Positions 16,029 through 24,303 are shown, counted from the stretch's first letter. The stretch: DNA of 32,773 bases from JBBDMC01 sp964441935 (GCA_964441935.1 CAYTXI010000014.1:1-32773); one strand, 5' to 3'. Notes: generated from the letters alone by a model not told the origin. Made by a program: numbers and translations.

Positions 16029-16448
16029 ATGAAGTATTTGCACACCATGGTCCGTGTCACCGACCTTGACGAATCGCTGCGCTTCTATCGCGATTTGTTC
16101 GGCCTCAAGGAAGTGCGGCGAATCGAAAACGACAAGGGGCGCTACACGCTGATCTTCCTGGCGCCACCCGGCCAGGAGGAGGCGCCGATCGAGCTGACCT
16201 ACAACTGGGATCCGGAGGAATACACAGGCGGGCGCAACTTCGGCCACCTGGCCTACGAGGTCGACGACATCTACGCCTTCTGCGACATGCTCATGAAGGC
16301 GGGGGTGACCATCAACCGGCCGCCGCGGGACGGCAACATGGCGTTCATCCGCTCGCCCGACAACATTTCCATCGAGCTGCTGCAGAAGGGCACCCCGCAG
16401 CCGGTCAAGGAGCCGTGGGCGTCGATGCCCAACACCGGAACCTGGTGA
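16029..16448 (+). CDS. gloA: Lactoylglutathione lyase (glyoxalase I)
   Basis: Metal-dependent enzyme that isomerises the methylglyoxal-glutathione hemithioacetal to S-lactoylglutathione, detoxifying methylglyoxal in the cytoplasm. At 139 residues it has normal length. The four metal ligands are in place: His5, Glu55 (IELT), His73 (NFGHLAYEV) and Glu116 (SIELLQ). The short form lacking the loops of eukaryotic and Pseudomonas zinc enzymes suggests the nickel/cobalt-activated class. The start ATG has GGAG upstream within GTGGAGCGACGCG. The gene is followed at once by tRNA-Glu and its promoter. Confidence 0.93.
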   Translation: MKYLHTMVRVTDLDESLRFYRDLFGLKEVRRIENDKGRYTLIFLAPPGQEEAPIELTYNWDPEEYTGGRNFGHLAYEVDDIYAFCDMLMKAGVTINRPPRDGNMAFIRSPDNISIELLQKGTPQPVKEPWASMPNTGTW

Positions 16449-16469
16449 GGTTTCGGCGGGCTTTCGCCC

Positions 16470-16499
16470 TTGTCTGGAGCCGCCGATCGCCCCTATAAG
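16470..16499 (+). promoter_or_regulatory. Promoter of tRNA-Glu
   Basis: TTGTCT (16470-16475) and TATAAG (16494-16499) are 18 bases apart. The -10 matches five of six consensus bases and ends nine bases before the tRNA 5' end, a usual distance for a tRNA transcript with almost no leader. Confidence 0.6.
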
Positions 16500-16508
16500 G
16501 CCCGGCCC

Positions 16509-16584
16509 GCGCCCTTCGTCTAGAGGTCCAGGACATCGCCCTTTCACGGCGAAAACACGGGTTCGATTCCCGTAGGGCGCACCA
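16509..16584 (+). tRNA. tRNA-Glu (anticodon TTC)
   Basis: 76 bases with CCA encoded at 16582-16584. Acceptor GCGCCCT pairs with AGGGCGC, the anticodon arm is TCGCC-CTTTCAC-GGCGA with anticodon TTC, and the T arm carries GGTTCGATTCC. It borders the accessory-looking block 16653-20712, but I found no second copy of its 3' end there. Confidence 0.96.
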
Positions 16585-16652
16585 ACGCGACTCCCCCTTG
16601 CGGTTCGACCCGACGCGCCTTCTCGGCGTCGGCGAACGCAGCGTTCTCGTCG

Positions 16653-17363
16653 TCACGCAGCCGGTGCTGAGTTCGCGTGTCTCCATGCCGGGCGCGGCTG
16701 GTGGCGTCTCCGGTCCGCCGGCTGCCGTTCCAGGGCGTAGAGCTTGACTCCGACGAATTCCAACCCCGCCGCGATACGGTCAAAGGTGTCGCGTTCCTGT
16801 TCGGGCGGCTCCGGCACATAGATATCGCGCACGTCTTTGCCGCCCCACAGCAGCCCCAAGGCGATAGATACGGCGGTCGCCCCTGCAACCAGCCGCGCAT
16901 TCGTAAAGACGTCACCTCCGACATATCGCGCCGAATCCCGCTCGCTAGGCGCGACGAAGTCGCCACTCCAGGTGATCACGCGCGGCGAACGCCCGACGGC
17001 GCCGACGACGGGCCCGCCGCCAAGCAGGCGATCGGCGGAGCCGACGATCAGGGTCGAGACGCCCTCGCTGATGTCTCGTTTGGCCCCGTCTATCGGGTGG
17101 ATCGCCTCGATCTCGGGCAGAATCATCCGGATAGCCTTGGCAGCGTCGATGCTGATACGAGCGCCGGGAAACTCCGCCACCGTGCCGCAGTACCGCGCAA
17201 ACAATATCGCCGCGCCGATCGCCCCGATCTCCCGGTCGGGGGCGCTCTGGAAATGGCGGAACTCTAGGTCAGGAACCAGCGGCCAGCTGTCGCTATCGCA
17301 GTTTTCCGCGCTTTCAATAAGGACCAGGCTTTTGGCGCGGTCGTACCTGACGCCGATCTTCAT
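16653..17363 (-). CDS. Protein of unknown function, last gene of a glycosyltransferase operon
   Basis: 236 residues, family not recognised. The sequence starts MKIGVRYDRAKSLVLIESAE and has no signal peptide. A hydrophobic stretch at about residues 158-177 (ending ALGLLWGG) could be one membrane helix or a buried core, and is preceded by a Gly-rich segment GSADRLLGGGPVVGAVG. The last 25 residues are Arg/His/Pro-rich and look unstructured. The ATG overlaps the stop of the upstream glycosyltransferase (ATGA, 17360-17363), so it is made with it, which suggests a shared pathway of surface polysaccharide or glycoconjugate synthesis; this is inference from position only. Confidence 0.65.
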   Translation of the reverse strand: MKIGVRYDRAKSLVLIESAENCDSDSWPLVPDLEFRHFQSAPDREIGAIGAAILFARYCGTVAEFPGARISIDAAKAIRMILPEIEAIHPIDGAKRDISEGVSTLIVGSADRLLGGGPVVGAVGRSPRVITWSGDFVAPSERDSARYVGGDVFTNARLVAGATAVSIALGLLWGGKDVRDIYVPEPPEQERDTFDRIAAGLEFVGVKLYALERQPADRRRHQPRPAWRHANSAPAA

Positions 17364-19690
17364 TGTGGGCGCCCCTCGGCCAGGATTTCGAACCGTTCAT
17401 CGGTGTAACGCTCCAACATGCGTTTGACGCCGCGAAGGCCCTTCGTGTCGCGGATCGGCGCGGTCACCATCCGGAAGAGCTGGTCCTCGCAATTGAAATC
17501 CGAGGCGATCCCGGTCATGGCGCGAAGCATGGTGCCATCAGGGATTCGTGCCAGCGCGGTGAGCACGTCGCCGAGATTCCTCGTTGGCGCCGAAGCGAGG
17601 CGCTGGGCGGCGGTATCACCGACGATCTTGGCCCAATCCGGGCGCTGCGAGCGCCGGCGCTGGTAGTCCACGTTGGGCATGAGCTCGCTTGTGACGCCAA
17701 GTCGCTCTTCAATCTCGCGCCGCAGCTTGAGCGCGCGGGTGGTCCCCTTTATCGGATGGGAGACGACATAGAGAGCCGGGTTTATGCCCGAATCGATCAC
17801 GCCAACGTCCCCTTGGAAAAGCTCGCTCAACTGATTGGCCCGCTCCATCAGATCTGAGTCCATCGAGGCTCCCGCGAAGGTGGATTCACGTGCGGTTGAG
17901 TCGCCGGCATCGCCGTCATCGAACAGCACCGTCGCTCCGTTTGCGTCGTGCAACGGATGAGAGCCGTTGCTGACGTCACCGTCCGCACCGTTGCCGCCGT
18001 GCGCGGGGGCACCGATGGCAGGGACGTCGCCCCGTCCAAACTCGGCGAGTGGAACCAGCACGCGCCAGACTCCGGCATACGACGGCATCATCTCGGCTAT
18101 ACGCTCCCGGCTGATGACGTTGCCACACGGCATCTGCGTTTGAGCGTCCTTGGCCTGCTCCCTGAGGTAGGCCTCATAAGCACTGCCGAAGGTTTCGCGA
18201 ACCCGCTGGCGGCTCTCGACGCCGACCGCCAGCTGACAGCCAAGATCGGTAAGCGTCACGTTCGCGTCGTGGAACCGTCTCAGCGTGACGTAGCTCGCGG
18301 TGTGGCCAATACGGCAGCCAAGATTTGCCATACGCACGGCGAGATCAAGGTCGGAGCCGGCGCGAATCGATTCGTCGTAGCGCACCGCCTGCAGGACGTC
18401 GCGACGATAGAACGAGGCCGGATGGGCGGTCACCTTGCCCCGTCCGAACAGCAGCGTGGAGAGCGTTCGCTCGCCACCGGCATTGTATTCCACGATCCCG
18501 GTTAGCTCGTCGAAGTCGATCCACCCGCCGTGTGAGCCGTGGATCGCGGGGTCTTTCGTGAAACACGCCAAATGGTCACCGAGGCGATTGGGCAGCGCTA
18601 TGTCGTCGTCGTCGGCCACGCAGACGTAGCGGCCGTGCGCTTCGTCGGTGATAAGGTTGCGCGCTGCCGGAATTGAAGCTTTGTCGAGGTGGACATGGCG
18701 AACGGGCAGGCGTTTGCCCAGCCTGGCGAGCGCTTTCGCGAGGGCCGCGCGTTGCTCCTCGTTCGAGCCATTGTCAGCAATGAGCACTTCGAAGTCGTTG
18801 TCCATCTGACCGCGAAATGCGCCTATCGCCTCGGTCAGCATGCGAACGCGGTTCTTGCGCGCCTTTGAGGCAATGGCCACCGTCACCAGTGGCCTTGGGC
18901 GGCATGCGACGTTCGGGCTCGCAATGCGCTCGGCCCGGCAGGACAGGAATCGTACGCTGCGGAACGTGCTCTTGTCGTCCACGAAGATCCGTCGGTTGTC
19001 CGAGCGCGCTTTGACGATATCCTTGGCGATGTAGCTCGGCGGATGCCACACGTGGAAAATGCGCACGGCCTCGGTCGGCGCCCAACGCATCCGTCGTCCC
19101 GACCGACGCATTCGATTGGCGAAGTCGTTGTCTTCGTTTCCCCAGCCGTGGAAGCGCGCGTCGAAACCGCCGATCGCGTTCCAGCCGGCAACCGAGAAGA
19201 CACACAAACCGCCCTGCCCCCACCGCGGCCGGAGCCGCCCAACCACAAGCAGGTCGGCGGTCTCAGCCTCGATGGCCGTTTTCGCATCCACACCTTCCGG
19301 TAGGTCGACCGTCTGAACGATCGCCATGCCGCCCGAAGAACCGCACCAGGCGACGGCGTCATCGAGGCCGGGCCCACTTTCACGCGCCACGACGATGTCG
19401 GCGTCCACCTTCGCGACCACCGGGTTGCGGCTCGCCAACACCCCGACGTTGATCGCCTCGGCAAGGCTCCAGCGCTTGGCGGGCACGGCAACGATGCGCA
19501 CGCTCTTGCCGATCTGGGTGAGCTGCGGCGGTCGTTTTGAGCCGAAATCGACCACGACGATCTCATCGAGCGCCGCCGATTTCAGCCGTAGGAACGAGGC
19601 CACGCATGCCTCGATTCGGTCGGCCGGCCAGTCCCTGACCGGAATAATCAACGAGAACATCGTGACGGGCCCCCGACCCGCGACGGGCAT
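17360..19690 (-). CDS. Large two-domain family 2 glycosyltransferase
   Basis: 776 residues with two GT-A (GT2) domains. Domain 1 (about 11-250) begins FSLIIPVRDW and has the acidic nucleotide-sugar site VDADIVV (Asp96, Asp98) and GWGNEDNDF (182-190), the C-terminal motif of beta-1,4-galactosyltransferase-like domains. Domain 2 (about 267-480) begins LVTVAIASKA and has VADDDDIAL (359-367) as its DxD site. A third region (about 520-776), partly low-complexity near 545-590, is of unknown fold. Two GT2 domains in one chain recall bifunctional polymerases such as chondroitin synthase, which add two sugars alternately, but this is only an analogy. The ATG overlaps the upstream stop (TAATG, 19688-19692). 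A second ATG ten codons in (19660) lies nearer the domain start. Confidence 0.83.
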   Translation of the reverse strand: MPVAGRGPVTMFSLIIPVRDWPADRIEACVASFLRLKSAALDEIVVVDFGSKRPPQLTQIGKSVRIVAVPAKRWSLAEAINVGVLASRNPVVAKVDADIVVARESGPGLDDAVAWCGSSGGMAIVQTVDLPEGVDAKTAIEAETADLLVVGRLRPRWGQGGLCVFSVAGWNAIGGFDARFHGWGNEDNDFANRMRRSGRRMRWAPTEAVRIFHVWHPPSYIAKDIVKARSDNRRIFVDDKSTFRSVRFLSCRAERIASPNVACRPRPLVTVAIASKARKNRVRMLTEAIGAFRGQMDNDFEVLIADNGSNEEQRAALAKALARLGKRLPVRHVHLDKASIPAARNLITDEAHGRYVCVADDDDIALPNRLGDHLACFTKDPAIHGSHGGWIDFDELTGIVEYNAGGERTLSTLLFGRGKVTAHPASFYRRDVLQAVRYDESIRAGSDLDLAVRMANLGCRIGHTASYVTLRRFHDANVTLTDLGCQLAVGVESRQRVRETFGSAYEAYLREQAKDAQTQMPCGNVISRERIAEMMPSYAGVWRVLVPLAEFGRGDVPAIGAPAHGGNGADGDVSNGSHPLHDANGATVLFDDGDAGDSTARESTFAGASMDSDLMERANQLSELFQGDVGVIDSGINPALYVVSHPIKGTTRALKLRREIEERLGVTSELMPNVDYQRRRSQRPDWAKIVGDTAAQRLASAPTRNLGDVLTALARIPDGTMLRAMTGIASDFNCEDQLFRMVTAPIRDTKGLRGVKRMLERYTDERFEILAEGRPQ

Positions 19691-20091
19691 TAGCCGGCCG
19701 AGCCGGCCGGGAACTGGGAATCGCTATCCAGGTCAACGACCTCGACGCGAACGTCGCCGTAGATGAATCTCACCGTTGTTGACGTTCGGACCACGTTACG
19801 GAGGCGTGCGGCCACGCGGTCGGCATCCAACTGGCCTTCCTGCACACCGGCGAGGATCTCCATGAGCCGCCCAAGCGACATGAGTTCATCGTCGATGAGG
19901 ATTCCTTCAAATCCTTGGCTAGAAATCTGTCCGAGCTTGACCTCAACGCTCGTCAGATTGCCATTCGCGAAATCAGCTGACAGACCGTCGACGAAATCCC
20001 TGGCGGTGGTCTGAAGCGCCAAGGTCGGCGTTGCGTAGCCCAGGCTCGCGGCGAGAGCCGCGGCCAGCGCTATCTTGCTCGTTTTGTTCAT
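19690..20091 (-). CDS. Small exported protein of unknown function, first gene of the glycosyltransferase operon
   Basis: 133 residues. The start ATG 20089-20091 (MNKTSK) has GGAGGG six bases upstream. A signal peptide with cleavage after LALA or nearby (residues 24-27) leads to a mature acidic protein that begins QTTARDFVDG and ends in a beta-rich segment TTVRFIYGDVRVEVVDLDSD. No family is recognised. Its TAA overlaps the ATG of the large glycosyltransferase by one base, so the exported protein and the glycosyltransferase are translated together. It may be an acceptor, an accessory factor or simply part of the same surface programme. Confidence 0.72.
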   Translation of the reverse strand: MNKTSKIALAAALAASLGYATPTLALQTTARDFVDGLSADFANGNLTSVEVKLGQISSQGFEGILIDDELMSLGRLMEILAGVQEGQLDADRVAARLRNVVRTSTTVRFIYGDVRVEVVDLDSDSQFPAGSAG

Positions 20092-20250
20092 TGTGTCCCT
20101 CCAGCCAACTGCGACAACCTGCTGTCGCACGGGAGACCCGACGGTTCGGGTCCGTGTGCCTGAAGGCGATCTAGCCCATCTCGCCTTAAACTTGGCTCAA
20201 TATCGGTAACCACGGTCTAATAAAAAGCCGTCGTCTTGGTACATGTTCTA

Positions 20251-20281
20251 TTGAAACGCCGAGGAACGTCATGGTTAGAAT
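20251..20281 (+). promoter_or_regulatory. Candidate promoter in an AT-rich divergent region
   Basis: TTGAAA (20251-20256) and TAGAAT (20276-20281) are 19 bases apart, upstream of the secreted HExxH protein gene. The surrounding 20161-20340 is about 46% GC by hand count, the lowest I saw in the window. The spacer is long and the leader would be short, so this is tentative. Confidence 0.35.
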
Positions 20282-20298
20282 TGGTTTAATCCAGTGGG

Positions 20299-20712
20299 AT
20301 GTTCGCGCTAATGTTGCGTTGCGCGGTACTGTATATTGCTCTGGTTGTATTCGGGTCCCCTGCTTTTGCTGTCGTGGACTGTCGTATACGCACGCTGCCG
20401 CCCGCGCACTACGCATCCAAGGCCCTTCCGCCAGTCAGGTACAAGGGACTGCCCCTCGCCAGGCTGCAAACGCTTTATCGCGAGTTCGCAGGGCTGCCTC
20501 GCCGCGCCGCCGGCGTGAGCTATTGCGCCGATCCGATCGGCTTCGTATACCCTTGGAACCGAGGCCATATTCCGACCATTTATTTCCCGACAGACGTCTC
20601 CGAGCGATGCCTCAGTGAGGTCTTGGCCCACGAGGAGGCGCATGTGAAGGGCTGGCCCCTGGACCATCCCAACGGGCGGCACCAGCGCGGGACGTGCCAG
20701 CGCGGGCGTTAA
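20299..20712 (+). CDS. Small secreted protein with HExxH motif
   Basis: 137 residues. A signal peptide with cleavage after AFA (residue 24) is followed by a short domain whose striking feature is LAHEEAHVKGWPLDH (109-123). HEEAH is a HExxH zinc-peptidase motif with Glu112 as candidate base, and Asp122 or His123 could give the third ligand. Four cysteines remain in the mature part (28, 76, 104, 133). I recall HExxHxxGWPxDH-like stretches in uncharacterised proteobacterial proteins, but no named function. Too short for a classical zincin with full core, so a minimal peptidase or only a metal-binding protein are both possible. The ribosome site is weak (AGTGGG), and an ATG four codons on is an alternative start. 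Divergent from the GT2 operon. Confidence 0.7.
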   Translation: MFALMLRCAVLYIALVVFGSPAFAVVDCRIRTLPPAHYASKALPPVRYKGLPLARLQTLYREFAGLPRRAAGVSYCADPIGFVYPWNRGHIPTIYFPTDVSERCLSEVLAHEEAHVKGWPLDHPNGRHQRGTCQRGR

Positions 20713-20740
20713 TGGATCGGCTCGACAGCGGGGCGGCAGG

Positions 20741-21439
20741 ATGACCAAACCGGTTGCAGCGATCATCGGCGTCGGACCGGGAAACGGGGCCGCGCTCGCC
20801 CGCCGCTTCGCCGACGATCACCGCGTAGCTCTCGTCGCGCGCACGGCCGAGTTCTCGCAATCGCTCGCAACCGAAATCGGCGACGCCAAGGCGTACGCGT
20901 GCGACGTCGCCGACCGTGCGGCACTGACCGCGACGCTTGAGCAGATCGCCGCAGACCTCGCTGCCGTCGACACGCTCGTCTACAACGCCGGGTCCGGCGT
21001 CTGGGGCAGCGTCGAGGAGATCGCGCCTGACGGCTTCGAAACATCGTGGCGGATCAACGCCGCGGGCCTGCTCGTCGCCGCGCAGGCGGTCATCCCGGCA
21101 ATGAAGGAGAAGAAGCGTGGCGCCATCATCGTCATCGGCGCAACCGCATCGCGGCGAGGCGGCGCCAAGACCGCCGCCTTCGCCCCGGCCAAGGCGGCGC
21201 AGCGCAGCCTCTGCGAGTCGATGGCCAAGCACCTCGGACCAATGGGCATTCACGTCGCGCTGATCATCATCGACGGCGTCGTCGATATCCCGCGCACGCG
21301 TGAGCGCATGCCCGACAAGCCAGACGATTTTTTCGTCAAGCCCGACGACGTGGCGGAGACGGCGCATTGGCTCGCGCACCAGTCGCCCTCGGCATGGTCG
21401 TTCGAGGTCGAGGCGCGTCCCTTTGGCGAGCGCTGGTGA
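20741..21439 (+). CDS. SDR-fold protein with altered catalytic residues
   Basis: A 232-residue short-chain dehydrogenase/reductase-fold protein. The cofactor loop is GVGPGNGAAL (10-19) and the NAG motif is YNAGSG (81-86). The catalytic Tyr-x-x-x-Lys is FAPAK here (Phe147, Lys151), and the usual Ser 13 residues before the Tyr is Ala134 in VIGATAS. These changes are shared, as far as I recall, with a recognisable SDR branch that has GATAS and FAxAK, so this is a family feature and not decay. Whether such proteins catalyse an oxidoreduction is unclear. NADP binding is plausible from Arg34 after the second strand. It ends exactly where the recJ stop begins on the other strand, with no base between. 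Confidence 0.83.
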   Translation: MTKPVAAIIGVGPGNGAALARRFADDHRVALVARTAEFSQSLATEIGDAKAYACDVADRAALTATLEQIAADLAAVDTLVYNAGSGVWGSVEEIAPDGFETSWRINAAGLLVAAQAVIPAMKEKKRGAIIVIGATASRRGGAKTAAFAPAKAAQRSLCESMAKHLGPMGIHVALIIIDGVVDIPRTRERMPDKPDDFFVKPDDVAETAHWLAHQSPSAWSFEVEARPFGERW

Positions 21440-23272
21440 TTAGCCAGGCGGCTCCGCCGCGTCAACGATCTTGAGCGACGGCTGGCGGCGCTCCTGCCAT
21501 TGGTCGATGGAGAGTGTCCCGGCGACATGGAGCGCGCTGCCGCGGCGGGCCGCGATCGCCTGGCCGAGCTCGGAGCCGGCGCCGCGGAAGAGCATCGCCT
21601 TGACAGTGGCGCCGTCGTTACTCGCCAGAGTTACTCGGATGTGACCGTTGCCGACGGCATCGGCGTAAGCGATGCGGTGGCGCGGCAACGCGAACACCGG
21701 CTCGGGGTGACCGGCGCCGAAGGGCCCCGCCTTCTCCACCATCTCAATCAGGTCGACGGTGGCGCCACGGGCGGTGAGCGCCGCGTCGACCGCTAGATTG
21801 TGCCCGTCGGCTTCGCGCACGGCCTGCCCCAGTGTCTCTTCCAGGTATCCCCTAAGGTCGCCAAGGCGGGAGCGCTCGATGGTGAGGCCCGCCGCCATGG
21901 CGTGGCCGCCGCCCTTGACCAGGATATCGCGCTCGACAGCGCTTCTTACCGCGTGGCCGAGGTCGATGCCGGGGATCGAGCGCCCTGAGCCGGAGCCGAG
22001 GCCATTCGGCTGGAAGGCAATGGCAAACGCCGGCCGCTGAAACCGCTCCCTGAGCCGCGATGCGATCAGGCCGACCACGCCCGGATGCCAACGCTCGCTC
22101 GCCGTGAGCAACACCGCCGGCCCCTCGCCTGTACCGATCTCGGCCTCGGCCTCCGCCGTGGCCTCCTCCAGCATCGCGGTCTCCATCGCCTGGCGTTGCT
22201 GATTGAGACGGTCGAGCTCGGCGGCAATCTGCGCGCATTCCGCCGCGTCGTCGGCAGCAAGCAGCCGCGCGCCGAGCGCCGCATCGCCGATGCGGCCGCC
22301 GGCGTTGATGCGCGGCCCGATGAGGAAACCAAGATGATACGGCGCGACCGGCCCGCTGAGGCGGGCGACATCGGCGAGCGCGGCGATGCCAGGGTTGCCG
22401 CGCCGGGCGATCGTGATCAGGCCCTTGGCGACGAACGCCCGGTTGAGGCCGGTGAGGGGCACGACGTCTGAGACCGTCCCCAGCGCAACCAGATCGAGCC
22501 ACTGCAACAGGTCGGGCTCCGGCCGGCCTTCACCATACCAGCCCCGTGCGCGCAGGATCCGGTTGACGGCGATGACGGTGAGGTAGGTCACCCCCACCGC
22601 CGCCAAAGCCCCAAGCCCGGAGAGGTCGTCCTGGCGGTTGGCGTTGACGATGGCAACCGCGTCGGGCAGTTCGGCACCCACCTCGTGATGGTCGATGACG
22701 ACCACGTCGAGGCCGAAATCGCGCGCCGCGGCGAGCGCCTCGAAGCTGGCCGAGCCGCAGTCGACCGCGATCACCAGTCGCGCGCCCGCCGCCGCCAGCG
22801 AACGCATGGCCTCAACGTTCGGGCCGTAGCCCTCGAACAGGCGATCGGGGATGTAGACGGCAGGCGCGACGCCTTGGTGACGAAGAAAGCGCGTCAGGAG
22901 CGCCGCCGAGCTCGCGCCATCGACGTCATAGTCGCCGAAGATCGCGATCGCTTGGCCGGCGGTCACCGCGTCGGCGATGCGCTCCGCCGCCTTGTCCATG
23001 TTGGTCAACACCAAGGGATCCGGCAGGAGCGTCTTCAGGGTCGGGTCCAGGAAGGCCGGCACGTCGTCAGGCGCGACGCCCCGCCCGGCAAGCACGCGGG
23101 CAACGAGGTCCGGCACCTGATGACGCTGGGCGATGGCGAGGGCCGTTTTGGTTCCCGCTTCGTCAATACGCTCGACCCAGCGCCGGCCCGTCAGCGATCG
23201 CTCAACGTCGAGGAAGGTGCGATGTCCGGCAACGACGGCGGGCGCCGACTGGAACGCCGCGCTACCGGCCAT
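21440..23272 (-). CDS. recJ: Single-stranded-DNA-specific exonuclease RecJ
   Basis: 5'-3' single-strand DNA exonuclease of the DHH family, acting in recombination and mismatch repair. The 610-residue protein has the DHH core: FGDYDVDGA (112-120, motif I), DCGS (171-174), VIDHHE (192-197, motif III), and a later KGGGHAMAAG in the DHHA1 domain, followed by the OB fold to the C-terminus. The length is normal for alphaproteobacterial RecJ. The ATG at 23270-23272 overlaps the glpX stop (TGATG), so the two are translationally coupled. It is the last gene of the aminotransferase-hom-glpX-recJ run and convergent with the SDR gene. Confidence 0.96.
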   Translation of the reverse strand: MAGSAAFQSAPAVVAGHRTFLDVERSLTGRRWVERIDEAGTKTALAIAQRHQVPDLVARVLAGRGVAPDDVPAFLDPTLKTLLPDPLVLTNMDKAAERIADAVTAGQAIAIFGDYDVDGASSAALLTRFLRHQGVAPAVYIPDRLFEGYGPNVEAMRSLAAAGARLVIAVDCGSASFEALAAARDFGLDVVVIDHHEVGAELPDAVAIVNANRQDDLSGLGALAAVGVTYLTVIAVNRILRARGWYGEGRPEPDLLQWLDLVALGTVSDVVPLTGLNRAFVAKGLITIARRGNPGIAALADVARLSGPVAPYHLGFLIGPRINAGGRIGDAALGARLLAADDAAECAQIAAELDRLNQQRQAMETAMLEEATAEAEAEIGTGEGPAVLLTASERWHPGVVGLIASRLRERFQRPAFAIAFQPNGLGSGSGRSIPGIDLGHAVRSAVERDILVKGGGHAMAAGLTIERSRLGDLRGYLEETLGQAVREADGHNLAVDAALTARGATVDLIEMVEKAGPFGAGHPEPVFALPRHRIAYADAVGNGHIRVTLASNDGATVKAMLFRGAGSELGQAIAARRGSALHVAGTLSIDQWQERRQPSLKIVDAAEPPG

Positions 23273-24276
23273 CAGAGCGCATCGTCGAACTTGTCGAGGT
23301 CCTGGTGCTCAGCCTTGATCCAGCGCACCGTCCCCGACGAGGACCGCATCACCACCGTGTGTGTGGTGATCGCCCGCTTGGTGAACTTGACGCCGGCGAG
23401 GAGATCGCCGTCGGTGACCCCGGTCGCGGCGAACAGGACATCGCCGCGCGCCATTTCCGCGACGTCGTACTTGCGGTTGATGTCGGTCACGCCCATGCGG
23501 TGCGCCCGCTCGCGCTGCTCGTCGGAATTGATCACCAAGCGGCCTTGCATCTGCCCACCGATGCACCTGAGCGCCGCCGCAGCCAGCACGCCCTCCGGCG
23601 CCCCGCCAATCCCGAGGTAGATGTCGAGGCCGGTTTGCTCCGGCTCGGTCACGTGGATGATGCCGGCAACGTCGCCGTCGCCGATCAGACGGATCGCCGT
23701 TCCCGCCGCCCTGAGCTCCTCCACCAAGCGCGCGTGGCGCGGCCGGTCGAGCACGCAAGCGGTGATCTCGCCGACCGGCACTCCTTTGGCGGCGGCGAGC
23801 GCTTTGACGTTGTCGGTCGGGGTGGCGTCGAGATCGACCAGTCCGGTCGCATAGCCCGGGCCGATGGCGATCTTGTCCATATAGATGTCGGGTGCGTTCA
23901 AGAGGCTGTCGGACTCCGCAATGGCGATCACGGCAATGGCGTTCGGCAGGTTCTTGGCGGCGATGGTTGTGCCTTCCAGCGGGTCGAGGGCGATATCGAC
24001 CCGTGGGCCCCGCTTCGAGCCGACCTCCTCGCCGATGAACAGCATCGGCGCCTCGTCGCGCTCGCCCTCGCCGATGACGACGGTGCCGTGGATGGGCAGC
24101 CGGTTGAGCTCGCGGCGCATAGCGTCGACCGCCGCTTGGTCGGCGGCCATCTCGTCGCCGCGGCCGCGCAGGCGCGCCGCCGCCACCGCTGCCCGTTCGG
24201 TGACCCGCGCCAATTCCAGGGTCAGGATGCGGTCGAGCGCCCCGCCCCGTTTTGGCAACCGGACTTCTGTGTTCAA
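23272..24276 (-). CDS. glpX: Class II fructose-1,6-bisphosphatase GlpX
   Basis: Metal-dependent, lithium-sensitive class of fructose-1,6-bisphosphatase (334 residues) for gluconeogenesis; some relatives also use sedoheptulose-1,7-bisphosphate. Visible motifs are GEGERDEAP (69-77), IGEEVG (81-86), and the metal and phosphate site DPLEGTT (98-104), then GIGGAPEGVLAAAAL and GGQMQGRL of the C-terminal half. The length is normal. The start ATG is 27 bases after the hom stop, and the stop overlaps the recJ start. The hom-glpX-recJ order is widespread in Hyphomicrobiales. Confidence 0.96.
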   Translation of the reverse strand: MNTEVRLPKRGGALDRILTLELARVTERAAVAAARLRGRGDEMAADQAAVDAMRRELNRLPIHGTVVIGEGERDEAPMLFIGEEVGSKRGPRVDIALDPLEGTTIAAKNLPNAIAVIAIAESDSLLNAPDIYMDKIAIGPGYATGLVDLDATPTDNVKALAAAKGVPVGEITACVLDRPRHARLVEELRAAGTAIRLIGDGDVAGIIHVTEPEQTGLDIYLGIGGAPEGVLAAAALRCIGGQMQGRLVINSDEQRERAHRMGVTDINRKYDVAEMARGDVLFAATGVTDGDLLAGVKFTKRAITTHTVVMRSSSGTVRWIKAEHQDLDKFDDAL

Positions 24277-24303
24277 TCGCGCCTCCCCACGCGCAGAATT
24301 CGA

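Noticed and set aside
20263..20288. GGAAC box suggesting a general stress (EcfG) promoter
   Set aside because: No CGTT follows at 16-17 bases; the best match at 15 bases is GGTT.
20685..20709. Short tandem CCAGCGCGGG repeat at the end of the HExxH gene
   Set aside because: Only two copies inside coding sequence encoding Gln-Arg-Gly; likely chance in GC-rich DNA.
16585..20740. Possible island integrated at tRNA-Glu
   Set aside because: I looked for a second copy of the tRNA-Glu 3' end in and after this block and found none, and there is no integrase. The block looks accessory, but the tRNA link is unsupported.
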